A DNA stretch of 64,000 nucleotides from assembly GCA_019614645.1 (NCBI GenBank), contig JABWDB010000001.1, positions 4,774,001 to 4,838,000 on the forward strand, given 5' to 3'. This document shows, one piece after another, positions 1 through 10,582 of the stretch. The notes below the pieces were generated by a model, which worked only from the letters and a program-made list of their open reading frames with translations, searched no databases and had not been told where the DNA came from. The DNA is from Stratiolaelaps scimitus. Taxonomy: Eukaryota > Arthropoda > Arachnida > Mesostigmata > Laelapidae. The translations under genes and the position numbers were made by a program. The first letter of the stretch is position 1; the number at the start of each line of letters is the position of its first letter.

Positions 1-89
1 GACACCGAATTCGTAAGCATATGCCCGCCACCTCCACCCGCGTGCTCTCATCGTAAACAGCTGGCCAGTCGGAGCCGATAGCGCTTTGT

Positions 90-1300
90 GATTATGTTGT
101 ACTTGCTGGCGAAGCTCAGCAGCTGTACGTCGCCCTTGGAGAGCGCGCACTCGCACTCGTCCTTCACACTTCTCACCTTCGGAATGTTTTCCACGGAAGC
201 ATTGCACTACAGTTGCCTTCAAGATTTAGCACTGCCTGTCGTTGGTGGATTGTCATTACAGTGTCACATCTCGACGGCTTAGGGTTCTTGCTGGCACAGA
301 AAAAACACTGCTCATTGATCTCTATCCTCTGTGGAGCGGATTGATGTGTAGCAGCAATCACTGGGGTCCGGTGGTGCTTGCGCGGCGGGCGCCACTCACT
401 GTTGCGTCACTGACAGTCAGCTGGTCGGTCACCGGTTGGAGGCTCCTGCCAGTTCGATGCGCCGTTGCGTTTTTGGTTAATCAACTCCTTATCCTTGGCC
501 TGCGGATGAGTGCTGGCTATTTGTTTCTGATGAGTTATGAATCGGTTCAAATACGCGATAAGATCCCGAATGCGTTTCACCGCTCGCTCGGTGGATAGTG
601 TCAGCCGATCGAGTACGTCTATTGCACATTGGCGCAGGTCAGCTGATCACAACGCACACAGTCTTCGAACTCAAATAACAGCTGTAGCACGACCATTTCG
701 ATATGGTTGGGGAGGGTGCGCTATCGTTTTGTGTCGGCTGACCACCGCGCCAGCACTCGTCCGTGTTCCAGGTTGGCTTGCCCATCGTTGTCGCCCAGTA
801 ATCGTACTGAGAGATCAAAGTTTGCGTCACTGATCTCCCGTTTGCACACTAATTCATGAGGTTTTCCCCGCAATAACCTAACCAAGCCCATGAGAAGTTC
901 AGCCTTGGTAGCTTTTGACCTTCTCGACAACGACGTCCTCTGCTAATGGCGGAATAGCCTAAAGCGGTTGTCTCTACTGAACGGTTCCGGCGCCGTGTCA
1001 ACAAATAAGGTTATAGGTGAGGGGGACTCGGTCAGCCACCGCCATGGGTGGCCGAACGCCCACCCAGTAGTTGCTGCGTGTAACCAACACATCACATGGC
1101 ACGCTCGGTTCAACTCAATGCTGTGTCGAGTTCCTTTTCGTTCTCGGCGTCCGGGATGTGCTGTTTCCTGCGTCGAGTGCTTGGATGGCCTATGACAGGC
1201 CCTGCATGACATCCAACAGCTCGATGATCTCAATGCGTTCGGTGGGAGCTTTGGCGTCTTTGCCACGGATGGCTGAGTCATGCAAGCCGGTTGCGCCATA
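90..1300 (-). mobile_element. Decayed BEL/Pao-like LTR retrotransposon, leader-proximal gag part
   Basis: Read on the minus strand, broken frames line up in the order expected of a BEL/Pao gag. A helical acidic segment (HIPDAENEKELDTAL, about 1113-1163) comes first. A gag-core segment follows, in which ISDANFDLSVRLLG (793-834) matches the leucine-rich pattern of the Pao gag core (DUF1759-like). A cysteine knuckle starts with EQCFFC (about 299-310), has further Cys at knuckle spacing, and ends near 209. Stops and frameshifts separate these pieces, so the element is dead. The pol region would lie left of the window. Family assignment rests on motif spacing only; a Ty3-type gag is the main alternative. 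Confidence 0.55.
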
Positions 1301-1565
1301 GGGTGCGCCTAGCTCCCTACAGACTTAGTTTGGTCGCAGCAGCTACCGGTTGCTCGCCACCACTGTAGTCTGATGGCTGCGTTTTAGAGGGGAGCCTCGT
1401 GGCGTTGACTGTCGTCGGTTGCCGCCCGCTTTTGCTCTGTTGCCGAATGCTGCACAGATATCACGCCCAAATCGCACCACACTGTCACACTTGATGGGTT
1501 CAGCACACGTTGAGTCCGCCGAATGACGTCTGCCTGACACCGTCAGTTTGAGCAGCCCACTATGT

Positions 1566-1579
1566 GAATCCTGGCACCA
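1566..1579 (-). other. Candidate retrotransposon primer-binding site next to an LTR end
   Basis: On the minus strand the sequence TTAACA is followed directly by TGGTGCCAGGATTC. A TGG-starting stretch just inside an LTR ending in CA is the usual tRNA primer-binding site of an LTR retrotransposon. It sits about 270 nt upstream of the decayed gag, the correct place. The LTR itself would start at 1580 and run right, but its outer end is not evident. The matching tRNA was not identified. Confidence 0.4.
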
Positions 1580-2118
1580 TGTTAACATTTAGCATTTTTA
1601 GTCAACCTTTTCTCAACTTGACTCGCTGCTGCTAACTCGTGCCTGAGACGGGTATAGAATCAGGGACCTGCCTAGAGCTATTGCAATCGTATAGATCAGT
1701 TAACGTCCGCCCGGGTGATGCCTCTTTAACTTGGCGTATCTATGACGATAACTAAACACACAATACAAGAGCGGTCTTCTCCACAGAAAGTTACGACAAG
1801 ACTGACGTCCCTGTCTACTGCCAGATGGAAACGACCTGTCCTGCACCACAACATTTAATGATGATAATAATCATAATATAATCATAATTGGTATCGTTCA
1901 AGCGGATAACTAGAGAACCATTTTACATAAATACATCTGCTCGATAGTAATAAATTCAATGCTTTTTCTGTTACTTGCAGCTTGGTAGGTTATCGTTGTC
2001 GTTCCATCCGCGTACGACCAGAGTACTACTGTCTCTTGTGATGCATAAATTTAGTCTATAATACCGCTAACAGTATAGTTAGGTAAAATGTAAATATACA
2101 ATAATTATAGAAGCTGTT
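1580..2118. other. Probable degraded LTR and intergenic sequence
   Basis: No gene is recognised. If the primer-binding site at 1566-1579 is right, the left part of this stretch is the LTR of the minus-strand element. A good 3' splice-site-like sequence (TTACTTGCAG, about 1971-1980) is present but leads only to a short open stretch, so I do not call an exon. Confidence 0.3.
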
Positions 2119-2256
2119 GTGGACAGGGCGTCATGCCGAGGCCGTCATGGTCACCCCCGAGGGAGGCGATGGCATTACCTCTCTGCTTCTGCACAGCGTG
2201 GGAAAGGCGCTGCAGAAGGAAGGATCCTGCGCGCTTGTCCCCAGTTGCGCGAGATA
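2119..2256 (+). other. Isolated GC-rich, coding-like block of unknown origin
   Basis: A GC-rich island in AT-rich DNA has an open frame with GC-rich third positions, containing VMVTPEGGDG and ending in a TAA near 2254. I recognise no protein family. A 34-bp part (2140-2173) recurs, with a few differences, at 53542-53575 inside a receptor intron. That favours a dispersed repeat over a unique exon. No convincing acceptor or donor flanks it. Confidence 0.2.
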
Positions 2257-2513
2257 ATTAGCAGTGACAGGAAATTAACAGTATCATTACCACAATGCAA
2301 TTCGTCGAACTAATGCAATAGTTAACTACACTATATGGTGTACCTGTAAGCTTTCCAGTTAATGGAAGCAGTAGCAGTCATCTAAATAATACTAAAAAAA
2401 ATCAGTCATCTGAGGGCCAGCTGTAAAAAGCTACTGATCCCTGCCTAGAAGGAAGGCGCAGCGAGAGTTAACTATGGAAAGTAGTACATTTATCTAAAAG
2501 TAAGTCGTGTCTC

Positions 2514-2825
2514 CTCCGATTGCACATTTGCATTTAAAGGGGTCTGTCTTATGAAGCAATGCCGAAAGCAGTTGTACCTTGGATGCTTTTAAAATTTTCC
2601 GGGCTGATCCACAGCCAAGATTTAATGAAAATACTAAATTGGAAGTAAATTTACCGTTTAAAGTTAATTTTCCCGGCTGATTCACAGCCAACATATTACG
2701 TTCATGGGACGACTCCTTTCGGCATTGCTTCATACGGCGGTGTCCTTTAAATGCCAATGTTCAACAGCGGGGATCGAACCCGTGCACCTACGCGTCTCCT
2801 CCGATTGTACGGAGGCAAAACTGCA
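2514..2825. mobile_element. Rearranged cluster of tRNA-derived SINE family A
   Basis: A minus-strand copy (about 2660-2820) has the tail hairpin (CCGGCTGATTCACAGCC), the body, and the tRNA-like head with B box (GGGGATCGAACCCGTG as seen on plus). Just upstream is a plus-strand body fragment (about 2514-2580), followed by a tail fragment in minus orientation (about 2596-2615). The two bodies therefore face each other about 100 bp apart, and the tail of the first is flipped relative to its own body. This suggests nested insertion plus inversion. Confidence 0.65.
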
Positions 2826-3330
2826 GCTGCCCAGCAGAGTTGTAAGATTCGAACACATTTTTCCATACAGTTTGCATCCACTCGTTGTGGCAGCTTCTTC
2901 GCTCTTCAATAGATCGGCAGCAACATTGGTACCCGAGGCGGGCATCATTCAACTGCGTTCTGGATTCCACTGCCTGCGTTGGTCTAGTGTCAATCTCAAC
3001 GGAGGAGAAGAGAAGGAAATGTTTCCAGCATCAACAACCAATACCAAATACCGGTAGTATGAGTCGTAGTACATAATAGATAGACATGTCAATAACGGGA
3101 AAGTCCACGATCACCAAAGTGTGTATTGACATCGATGTCGTGGCGTTAATGTCCCAAAACACATAAATGTATACACAGATCTACTACTCGGCGTATGCCA
3201 CAGACAGACACAGACTCACACAAGCCTTGCAAGAAAAAAAAACTACCCACTCTACCCATGTATACCAACTGGGGGGTGCAAGCTGTGTCGACTATATTGC
3301 AAAATTGTGCTGGTCACGTACGCTTACACT

Positions 3331-3395
3331 CTCCAGAGTTCGAACCTCCCGGAGGTTGGGTACGTGTAGGAGACGTGAGCTGGGTGGCTATGCCA
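3331..3395 (-). mobile_element. tRNA-like (SINE head) fragment
   Basis: The minus strand carries a B-box-like GGAGGTTCGAACTC (plus 3336-3349), preceded by a region that could hold a decayed A box. The stems do not fold into a sound cloverleaf, so it is not called a tRNA gene. It is most likely the head of a SINE. Confidence 0.35.
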
Positions 3396-3399
3396 TTGC

Positions 3400-6300
3400 T
3401 GTTGCCATTTGAGAGAACTAAACCAATACAGTAGTTCTGAAAACCACTCGTAATTGGCTGAAGAGGGGACATGCACACGGGGATCGCGTAGCGATAATGA
3501 AAGGTCACCTTGCCCATGTCGTTGAGGGCAACGCCAGTTCAGCTCGAACAGCGCTAATTCATCATCAATTAGCCATACAGAGGACCCTTTCCTCTTTCCG
3601 ACACCTGCCATCTAATACAATACAGTATGTGCTTTATCGATATTTGCACAACCGGTCTAACCTACAAATATATCCATCTCCTGATACCATTGGGTAAGCA
3701 AAGCAGACAGCCGTTGAGCTCGGAGGTCATCTGAGTTGTAGGGTGGTTGGGATCATGTAAAAAAAGCATGTCTCAATCTGTCCCAGGGAAAACGCGATAA
3801 GGCGACTTCTTGCCGATCCTTGTGTGTCATTTGGCGTGCGGACTAGATACTGGGCTCGCTATAACTCATTCTGCTCTGCTATAGATTCTAGTGAAAGTAT
3901 ACATAAACGAAAGCATGAACTCGATAGCTTTATAAATGATAATGATTTTGAAAATAAGCAATCCGTCATCGGTAATGACTATCGGCGACCTTCGCACCGA
4001 TGGTATGTACGAATATGACTAGGGTATGATTGCGGACGACGCGAGGTGGTCCACAATCATAGCCTATCGCCAAAATATAACCGGTGACAATAATCCGTCC
4101 AGTGTTGTGACAAGGAAGCATATTGTACGTTTTCAAGGTCGTTCTATGACTTCATCATTATAAAACCTTCCTCAATTTCAGCCATTTTTAGGCATAACCG
4201 TTCACAGTCGGAGCTAGCATTCGATAGCACGAAATATCGCTCAAGATTATCGACCTATCTCAATCCCCCGGGGTAAAGATAAAAGCGTATCGCGCTCCGG
4301 GTAATCAAATTCCCGCAGGAATTACGCCCAGAGCTTCATAGCTCAGGTATTGATTTCGAACGAACTGGAATTTAATTCATTGTAGACTATATTATTATAT
4401 TTGGCTATTGATGAACTATCATCAGATGAGCCCTCTTCCGATGGATCGCATGTGGGTATCAGCACGTCGAAATCAATCACAGTATTTCGCTGGTTTGATA
4501 TATCGCGTTTGCATTTGTAATATTATACTATGTGCAATAATTAGAGATTGTTTCTATACAATGTTGGCAGAATTTCTTTTCTCCAGATTAGCCATGTTCC
4601 TAGCTATTAAGCGGAAAGTCACTCGCTAGAACCAAACACAATGTTTTACTAAGACTTATCATATCATTACAATGATGATAACCGCAGTTGACGACATATG
4701 ATTAAGCGTTCTATATACATACATACGCACGTAACGTACGCTCCGATCACGTAACTAAGTCGCATATCAACGTCAAGAATTTTAACTATCACACAGCATC
4801 ACAGATTCATTGCCGCCACCGCTTCTATCACTGGCCTGCTTATCATGATCATATTCATGTTTGTATGCCCGTCCATATATATATATATATATATATACGT
4901 CAAGCCCTGCCATTCGCTTGGCTAGTCGCTCGTGGAAGATTGACTAACTGTGCCTCAGCGGACGTCGACAACTGTCGGGAGTGTTTCCGCTTTGCTGCAC
5001 GATCGTGCAGTGGCGCCCAGAGCCCGTTAGTGCCTTCGCTTACCGACACACACTCTACCTCCCGTCCGTTCATCGTTGACATCAGCATCATTCTTCTGAC
5101 TAACGCGCCATTGCGACTCGGCGTACTGCTGCGTCTCGGACGAGGGTAGCCAAATGAAGGCTGCGAATGTCAAACTCAACGTATGCGATTACCCTTCGCT
5201 CAGATTCGGAGAGGGCCCTCGTAAGCCCTCGCCACTTGAAGACCAGCGCGCCGCCACGGAAAGCAACATGTGAGCAGGTCTGTCCAGAGTGGGAACTCGT
5301 TGTGTGGGACGACGAACTGGATGCTCGGATGACCCGAGCTACTGGTCAAAGATAGGTAGATAGTGGACATAGCGGAATCGTGAGTGTGGGCATGCGCCAG
5401 TCGTGGCTAATTACCATAGATCAGTAACAGGTAGAGGCGCAGTAGTGGGCACGAGGCGTGTGTGATAAAAGTGTAAAAATGTTGACAGCCTAAATAGCAT
5501 GACGTACGCGAGGTTGAGGTCAGTGCGCGATAGACACGAGCATGCCAAATGGTAACCCACGTAGCATAAGCAAGAAAGGGTGCTGGATTTTGCTGGATAA
5601 AGGGGCAACTCTACTCCAGAAGTGCGCGAAGTGTCTCGCCTATTTCGAGGCGACGGAGCTGACATGTCGCCAACCAATTAAATGCGGTTGACATAACAAC
5701 TTCTAGCTAAGTGCAGCTGCGTTCGTTTGTCCTCGGAGATCGGGTCATTGGTGTAACGTGGAATAGTATTCTAACAAGCGACAATAACTGAAATAACGGT
5801 GACCACCACTAGTGTGCCGCGACTGGATGAGAAGATCAAGTTCTAGCGCAATCTAGTTATACATATGAGTGACGTGTTTCGATCAATCTCCTCATCAGCA
5901 TCATCATCATTACCGTCAGGTGAAACAAACGATAAGGAGACTCCTCGAAGAAGGCCCACTTGAAGACGTGATGGAAAATGTTTCCTCGTTGTGATTTTTG
6001 GCGAATTTCTTCTACGCCTAGCTATGGGGTTCACGCCGATGGCGGTGTATTACCATGCCTCACCGACTTGAAGGTGGAAGCGGCGTGTCAAGTTTCTTCT
6101 GTTCTCCTCATGTACAGATGGTGATCAATGTATATTCGACTCTAGAGTACTAGTTATACGCAACCAATACTGATAACAAAATCCGTGTATAACTTTGAGA
6201 TAATCGAACTGGCTCGTGAAGGGGTGTCGTCGTAATTCGGTAAGAATCATCACTGATCTATTTTTGTCACGCGTGTGAGTGCATAGGCTTGGTCAGAAAA

Positions 6301-7880
6301 TGTATAATTACCAAAAGAAAAAGTTGAACGAGAATGAAAATCATTCTGATATACATATGATAGCTTAAGGTTTTTTTTGACGTAATGCAACTCTATGGCG
6401 ATATGGAAATTTACGCAACCCGCCATGGAGTGACTGCGCAATGTGTTTAAGAGGGCGTTCCGTTCCTGGAAAAAGAGCTCAATCCCTATTGGGTGTAACT
6501 TTTTTGACCGGTGTCATCAAGCTTTTGAATAAGATGCCAGGCACAGTCTTCAAGGAGAAACGCTGTCGAGTTGCGCCACTTTTTGAATTTGTTCAGAAAG
6601 TTATGCAAACCACTGGGGATTGGGCTTCTATTTGAACACGTTACGTTGGGTCTCATTAAGGGTTTGTGTAAGTTTTTTAAGTAGCATTGGGCTGCGCGAC
6701 TATACAGAAAACCCTGTATATATTACAGCCGATTTAAGGTGTGCTAGCTATGCGAAAATGTGTGCAGTTTCGAGAGTAAAATGTGCCCGAACAGAAGGAA
6801 CTCTGAATTTAGAAGGCGGTAGATTCACTGGAAAAACTGGCCAATTCGGAGTGGCCTTTAGACGTCTCTCAAGTCCCATACAATTCCCCGCATTGAAATG
6901 TGCAGTAGATAAATAATGCTGTTGCTGTCTCCTAACAGTTCACTGTCTTGCTGTGGAGACCTAAGGCGTATTGTCGGATCGGTGTCTTGCGCAGGCATCG
7001 TTTGCTGCACAAGTATTGTAGAAATGCACCCGCGCTGAGGCATACATTCATGCAGTCATGATCAGATCCTGCAGTCATGAGTATATCCTCCTTGCGAATT
7101 GGCGGCTACAATTTGTCATCAAGTTATCATTATAGCACTTCTAGCACTGTGAACTAACATAAGACCCTCCGTCGTTAAGTTAAACCAGACGATAAAAGGC
7201 TAAATTGGTCCTGCCGAGCTTGTCAGACGATTTATGCTTCACGAAGTTCCGGCATCGTGGGTCGGTCAGCTGTTCACCGAAATGTTTGAGTGATAGCTTG
7301 GATTTGTGGTCAGTAGAATGTATGAGAAGAACATCCTCTTTGCAAAACCGAAATTCCATTTCGAGCAACCTTGTTTTGCTGCCGTCGTGTGTATCTCGAC
7401 AGATTAAGAAAATTTTACATTGTCATGCTCCGAAAATGAACCAGTGAATGTCTCGAGATGGCGTTGGACCGAATTTACATCATAGTCTACGGTAATAGTG
7501 ATAATAGATGTATTTTCTAATTCTTTTTTTTATAATCTTCGTTTGTACCCCTCACGTTTTTGTTAAAATTTTATAGTTAATGTATCGGGCTCGAGTATAC
7601 AGATCCATTTGTCTGTGAGGTGAGAGATTGCCTATCTATCTCATGAGCTTACAGGAAATACATTTGGGACCTCAGTGCTGTGTCCTGCATCCGAGACGAA
7701 TGCATTTCAATGATATATTAGAAGTAGGTATGTATATTGTAATGATACGTTATCTATCTATTATTCGTTAATTTAGTGTGTTAGTCTTCACTCAGCTTGA
7801 ATGCACTTGAATTCACTCACTTGAGGTAGTAGGTGATGAGTAGGCGCTAAGCTAAAAATAATGTAGGATACATTTCCCTA
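3400..7880. other. Intergenic, no gene recognised
   Basis: Only short chance frames occur. Visible items are an 18-bp hairpin (4020-4066), a (TA)n tract (4874-4897) and a perfect palindrome CTGCACGATCGTGCAG (4995-5010). A moderately GC-rich block at about 4.9-5.4 kb has no recognisable product. The rest is AT-rich unique-looking sequence. Confidence 0.5.
4020..4066. repeat. Inverted repeat / hairpin, 18-bp stem and 11-nt loop
   Basis: The arms 4020-4037 and 4049-4066 pair with two mismatches around an 11-nt loop. No flanking pairing extends the stem, so it is shorter than most pre-miRNAs. Function unknown. Confidence 0.5.
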
Positions 7881-7882
7881 GT

Positions 7883-7990
7883 CCACGGTACCGGCATAAG
7901 ACGGAGCCTGAAATGCAAATGTGCAACGGTGGGGATCGAACCCGTGCACCTGTCCACTCCAGTTCCAAGGAGCACACGAATGGGATTTAT
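7883..7990 (-). mobile_element. SINE family A copy, lacking the tail hairpin
   Basis: On the minus strand a B box (CACGGGTTCGATCCCC) is followed by the family A body (GTTGCACATTTGCAT). The start of the head is diverged after GGAGTGGACAGG. The tail hairpin seen in other copies is absent, so this copy is decayed at both ends. Confidence 0.6.
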
Positions 7991-8099
7991 TGACCATCCC
8001 ATCGTTGTTATGATAAAGCGAATTTAATTGGTGCGAGCATTCACGTATAGAAAGGCGAGAATGATTTACCTGTATATAACATACACCCACCTAGTAAAC

Positions 8100-8600
8100 G
8101 TACACTTTGTACGTGTAAGGTACACTAACATGGGCTTTCTAACAAACATCTATTTGCGTTGTTGAAGATTCACGAATTGTCGCTAACAGCGGAGTAGCAA
8201 CAATAGTTGATGTTCGTGTCGATAGCAAAAACTACCCGAGATTTAGCCTACGAGAGGCGTACCTCATTCTAACAGTTTTTTATGAAGCAGGTTTTTATTT
8301 AACATATGAAAACGATTTTTAGTTAGCAAATGAAAACGGTTTGCATCGTGTCCCCCCTTGTTTGAAACAGATATTGAAACGTCTGCACTGCCCTGAACCA
8401 CATTTATGTGAGCAGAAAGCCAGTTGCCTATGTTTCAACAATAGGACAAATAAGATATTTTATTAAACCGTCGCAAGCGTACAAAACTACAATCAAGCAT
8501 ACGGAGGTGTTGGGCCACGTCGGTCTACTCGTTGTCTGGCCACCACTTTGCCGCATCCGTTTGAATGCTAGCATATTGCTTCTCAGCATATCAGTGCTTA
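8100..8600. other. Intergenic sequence downstream of the repeat-protein gene
   Basis: I see nothing coding. This is the 3' flank of the minus-strand gene that ends at 8681. Confidence 0.4.
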
Positions 8601-8610
8601 AAGGACATAA

Positions 8611-8616
8611 TTTATT
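8611..8616 (-). terminator. Polyadenylation signal AATAAA of the repeat-protein gene
   Basis: The minus strand reads AATAAA about 65 nt past the TAA stop of the 611-residue frame. This is a canonical signal at a normal distance for a short 3' UTR. It is one of the reasons to regard the frame as a transcribed gene. Confidence 0.55.
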
Positions 8617-8680
8617 GAAAAAGATCTACGTCTGTGGCGTTGGATCTTAACGAAATATTCTCTGAACATCAGGTATTGAG

Positions 8681-10516
8681 TTACTCCGTGCCACGGGCTT
8701 TTGGAATATCGGCTTCGGGATTATCAGTGGACTCAGAATCGACCCCTGCAGAGAAATTGAAACTTTGGCTGTCGGCGTCCGAAATATCTTCCGGGAAGTC
8801 CTCATCGGCTATATGTTCATGTAGGTCTCTCGCAACCTCATTGCAATCGAGTTTTGGAACTTCAGCATAGTCGACCCTCGGAAACTCATAGTCGATCCTC
8901 GGAAACTCATAGTCGATCCTCGAAAGCTCAGTGTCGACCCTCGGAACCTCAGTGTCGATCCTCGGAACCTCAGTGTCGACCCTCGGAAACTCGGTGTCGA
9001 CCCTCGGAAACTCGGTGTCGACCCTCGGAGCCTCAGTGTCAACCCTCGGAGCTTCAGTGTCAACCCTCGGAGCTTCAGTGTCGACCCTCGGAGCCTCCGT
9101 GCGATCGGCCCTAGTGATATCCAAGGAGTCGAGCTTCGGGAGCTTTGCGGAATCGGAGTTAGGAGGAGAGTCGAACGTCGGGATACTTTCGGGAAGATTG
9201 TTGAGGTCAACATTGGAAACATCCGGTTTCGGAACTAAAGGTCTTGGCTCTGCGGCCCTCAGAACACCCCCTCTTGGAGGGCAAGCGATTAATGCATCAT
9301 TCGAAATTCGAGGCTTAACTACCTCATTCGAGATGCGTTGTTTAGATTTCCCTTTTGATGAACGAGCCTTACCTTTCGCTCCACGAGGCTTTCCGTAGCG
9401 AGGCTTAGAGTGTCTCCTCGAGGCGCGATGCTTCGAGGGATACTTCGAAATTTTCGCCTTCAAGGGATCCATGAACATATTCTGAGGAACGGGAAGATTT
9501 GGGGAGCCTTGAGAGATGGAAGGCTTTGAGGAGGACTGAGGGGCGGGAACCTTCGGATCGCCCTCGGAGGCGGGAACCTTAGAATAGCTTCCGGAGGCAG
9601 GAAACTTTGAAGGTCCCCTCGAAGTTCGTATCTCTGGGGTATCCGAAGTATGAGGTTTCAAAGGTCCCTTCGAAACTTGGGGCGTTGAGGCGGCCTTAAA
9701 AGCTTGGGGCGTTGAGGCGGCCTTAAAAGCTTGGGGCGTTGAGGCGGCCTTAAAAGCTTGGGGCGTTGAGGCGGCCTTAAAAGCTTGGGGCGTTAAGGCG
9801 GCCTTCGAAACGTGGGACGGTGAGGCGGCCTTCGAAACGTGGGACGGTGAGGCGGCCTTCGAAACGTGAGACGGTGAGGTGCTCTTCGAAACGTGGGACG
9901 GTGAGGCGGCCTTCGAAACGTGGGACGGTGAGGTGCCCTTCGAAACGTGAGACGGTGAGGCGGCCTTCGAAACGTGAGACGGTGAGGCGGCCTTCGAAAC
10001 GTGAGACGGTGAGGCGCCCTTCGAAACTTGGGCCGTTGAGGCGCCCTTCGAAACTGGGGCCGTTGAGGCGCCCTTCGAAACTGGGGCCGTTGAGGCGCCC
10101 TTCGAAACTGGGGCCGTTGAGGCGCCCTTCGAAACTTGGGCCGTTGGGGCGCCCTTCGAAACTTGGGCCGTTGGGGCGCCCTTCGAAACTTCTGACCTCA
10201 AGACGTCTTTCTGGGTTTGGCACGTCACTACGTTTTTCGAAGCTTGGGACGTCAAGACGTCTTTCGAGGCTTGGCACGTCGAGACGCTTTTCGAAGCACA
10301 AGGATTCGAAGCAGACGTCGATCCCTGAGCTTGTGAAATTCCCTTGGAAGGGTCTGTCTGAGAAAGGTCCTTTGAGACGTCCGTCTTTGAAGGGTCCTTT
10401 AAGGCGCCGGGTGGCATCTCAGCCTTGGGAGTTTCAGCGGTAGCGCTGGGTTTTGCTCCATCTGGTTCCGTCGTTGACCGACGTTTAGATCCTCGGGACT
10501 TCAGCCTTTTGAACAT
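8681..10516 (-). CDS. Single-exon gene for a repeat-built charged protein (611 aa), unknown function
   Basis: An uninterrupted 612-codon frame runs from ATG at 10516 to TAA at 8681. I recognise no family. Residues 1-13 are strongly basic (KRLKSRGSKRR, nuclear-localisation-like), with no signal peptide or membrane segment. From about residue 48 to 290 the protein keeps a nine-residue period starting with Ser-Lys, for example VSKGASTAP, VSKAASPSH and AFKAASTPQ. A looser nine-residue pattern (SKVPASEGD type) continues to about 345. Residues 355-405 are very rich in Lys, Arg and Ser. Residues 472-550 form a second array of period seven (PRVDTEA). The C-terminus is acidic. A TATA-like box (10583-10591) and an AATAAA (8611-8616) frame the gene. 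The basic N-terminal two thirds and acidic end could suit a nucleic-acid-associated or condensate protein, but that is inference. Other frames are also open across the arrays, only because the units are multiples of three without stops. Confidence 0.7.
   Translation of the reverse strand: MFKRLKSRGSKRRSTTEPDGAKPSATAETPKAEMPPGALKDPSKTDVSKDLSQTDPSKGISQAQGSTSASNPCASKSVSTCQASKDVLTSQASKNVVTCQTQKDVLRSEVSKGAPTAQVSKGAPTAQVSKGASTAPVSKGASTAPVSKGASTAPVSKGASTAQVSKGASPSHVSKAASPSHVSKAASPSHVSKGTSPSHVSKAASPSHVSKSTSPSHVSKAASPSHVSKAASPSHVSKAALTPQAFKAASTPQAFKAASTPQAFKAASTPQAFKAASTPQVSKGPLKPHTSDTPEIRTSRGPSKFPASGSYSKVPASEGDPKVPAPQSSSKPSISQGSPNLPVPQNMFMDPLKAKISKYPSKHRASRRHSKPRYGKPRGAKGKARSSKGKSKQRISNEVVKPRISNDALIACPPRGGVLRAAEPRPLVPKPDVSNVDLNNLPESIPTFDSPPNSDSAKLPKLDSLDITRADRTEAPRVDTEAPRVDTEAPRVDTEAPRVDTEFPRVDTEFPRVDTEVPRIDTEVPRVDTELSRIDYEFPRIDYEFPRVDYAEVPKLDCNEVARDLHEHIADEDFPEDISDADSQSFNFSAGVDSESTDNPEADIPKARGTE
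8867..9103 (-). repeat. Minisatellite of 21-nt units coding the seven-residue repeat
   Basis: About eleven tandem 21-nt units code for variants of PRVDTEA (residues about 472-550 of the 611-aa protein). Changes are mostly conservative (A/F/V before Pro, Val/Ile before Asp, Thr/Tyr after Asp). This suggests selection on the peptide as well as unit duplication. The unit length differs from the 27-nt array upstream in the gene, so the two arrays arose independently. Confidence 0.85.
9650..10189 (-). repeat. Minisatellite of 27-nt units coding the nine-residue repeat
   Basis: Twenty tandem 27-nt units code for the Ser-Lys nonapeptide array (residues about 110-289). Subfamilies sit in blocks (TAP/TAQ, then PSH, then TPQ). 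The TPQ block (about 9687-9790) holds four near-identical units, evidence of recent slippage or unequal crossing-over. Older, diverged units continue upstream in the gene to about residue 48. Copy number is likely to vary between individuals. Confidence 0.85.
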
Positions 10517-10582
10517 CGATTTCCGTCACTCGATTTCGTGCGCATCGGCCAGTCACTTATCGGCTGCTCCATAATTTTGAGG

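Noticed and set aside
8867..10189. CRISPR array
   Set aside because: Contiguous 21- and 27-nt coding units without spacers, in a eukaryotic gene.
9820..10443. 207-codon plus-strand frame antisense to the repeat gene
   Set aside because: It follows from stop-free 27-nt units; the minus frame is three times longer, also spans non-repeat sequence, and has promoter and polyadenylation signals.
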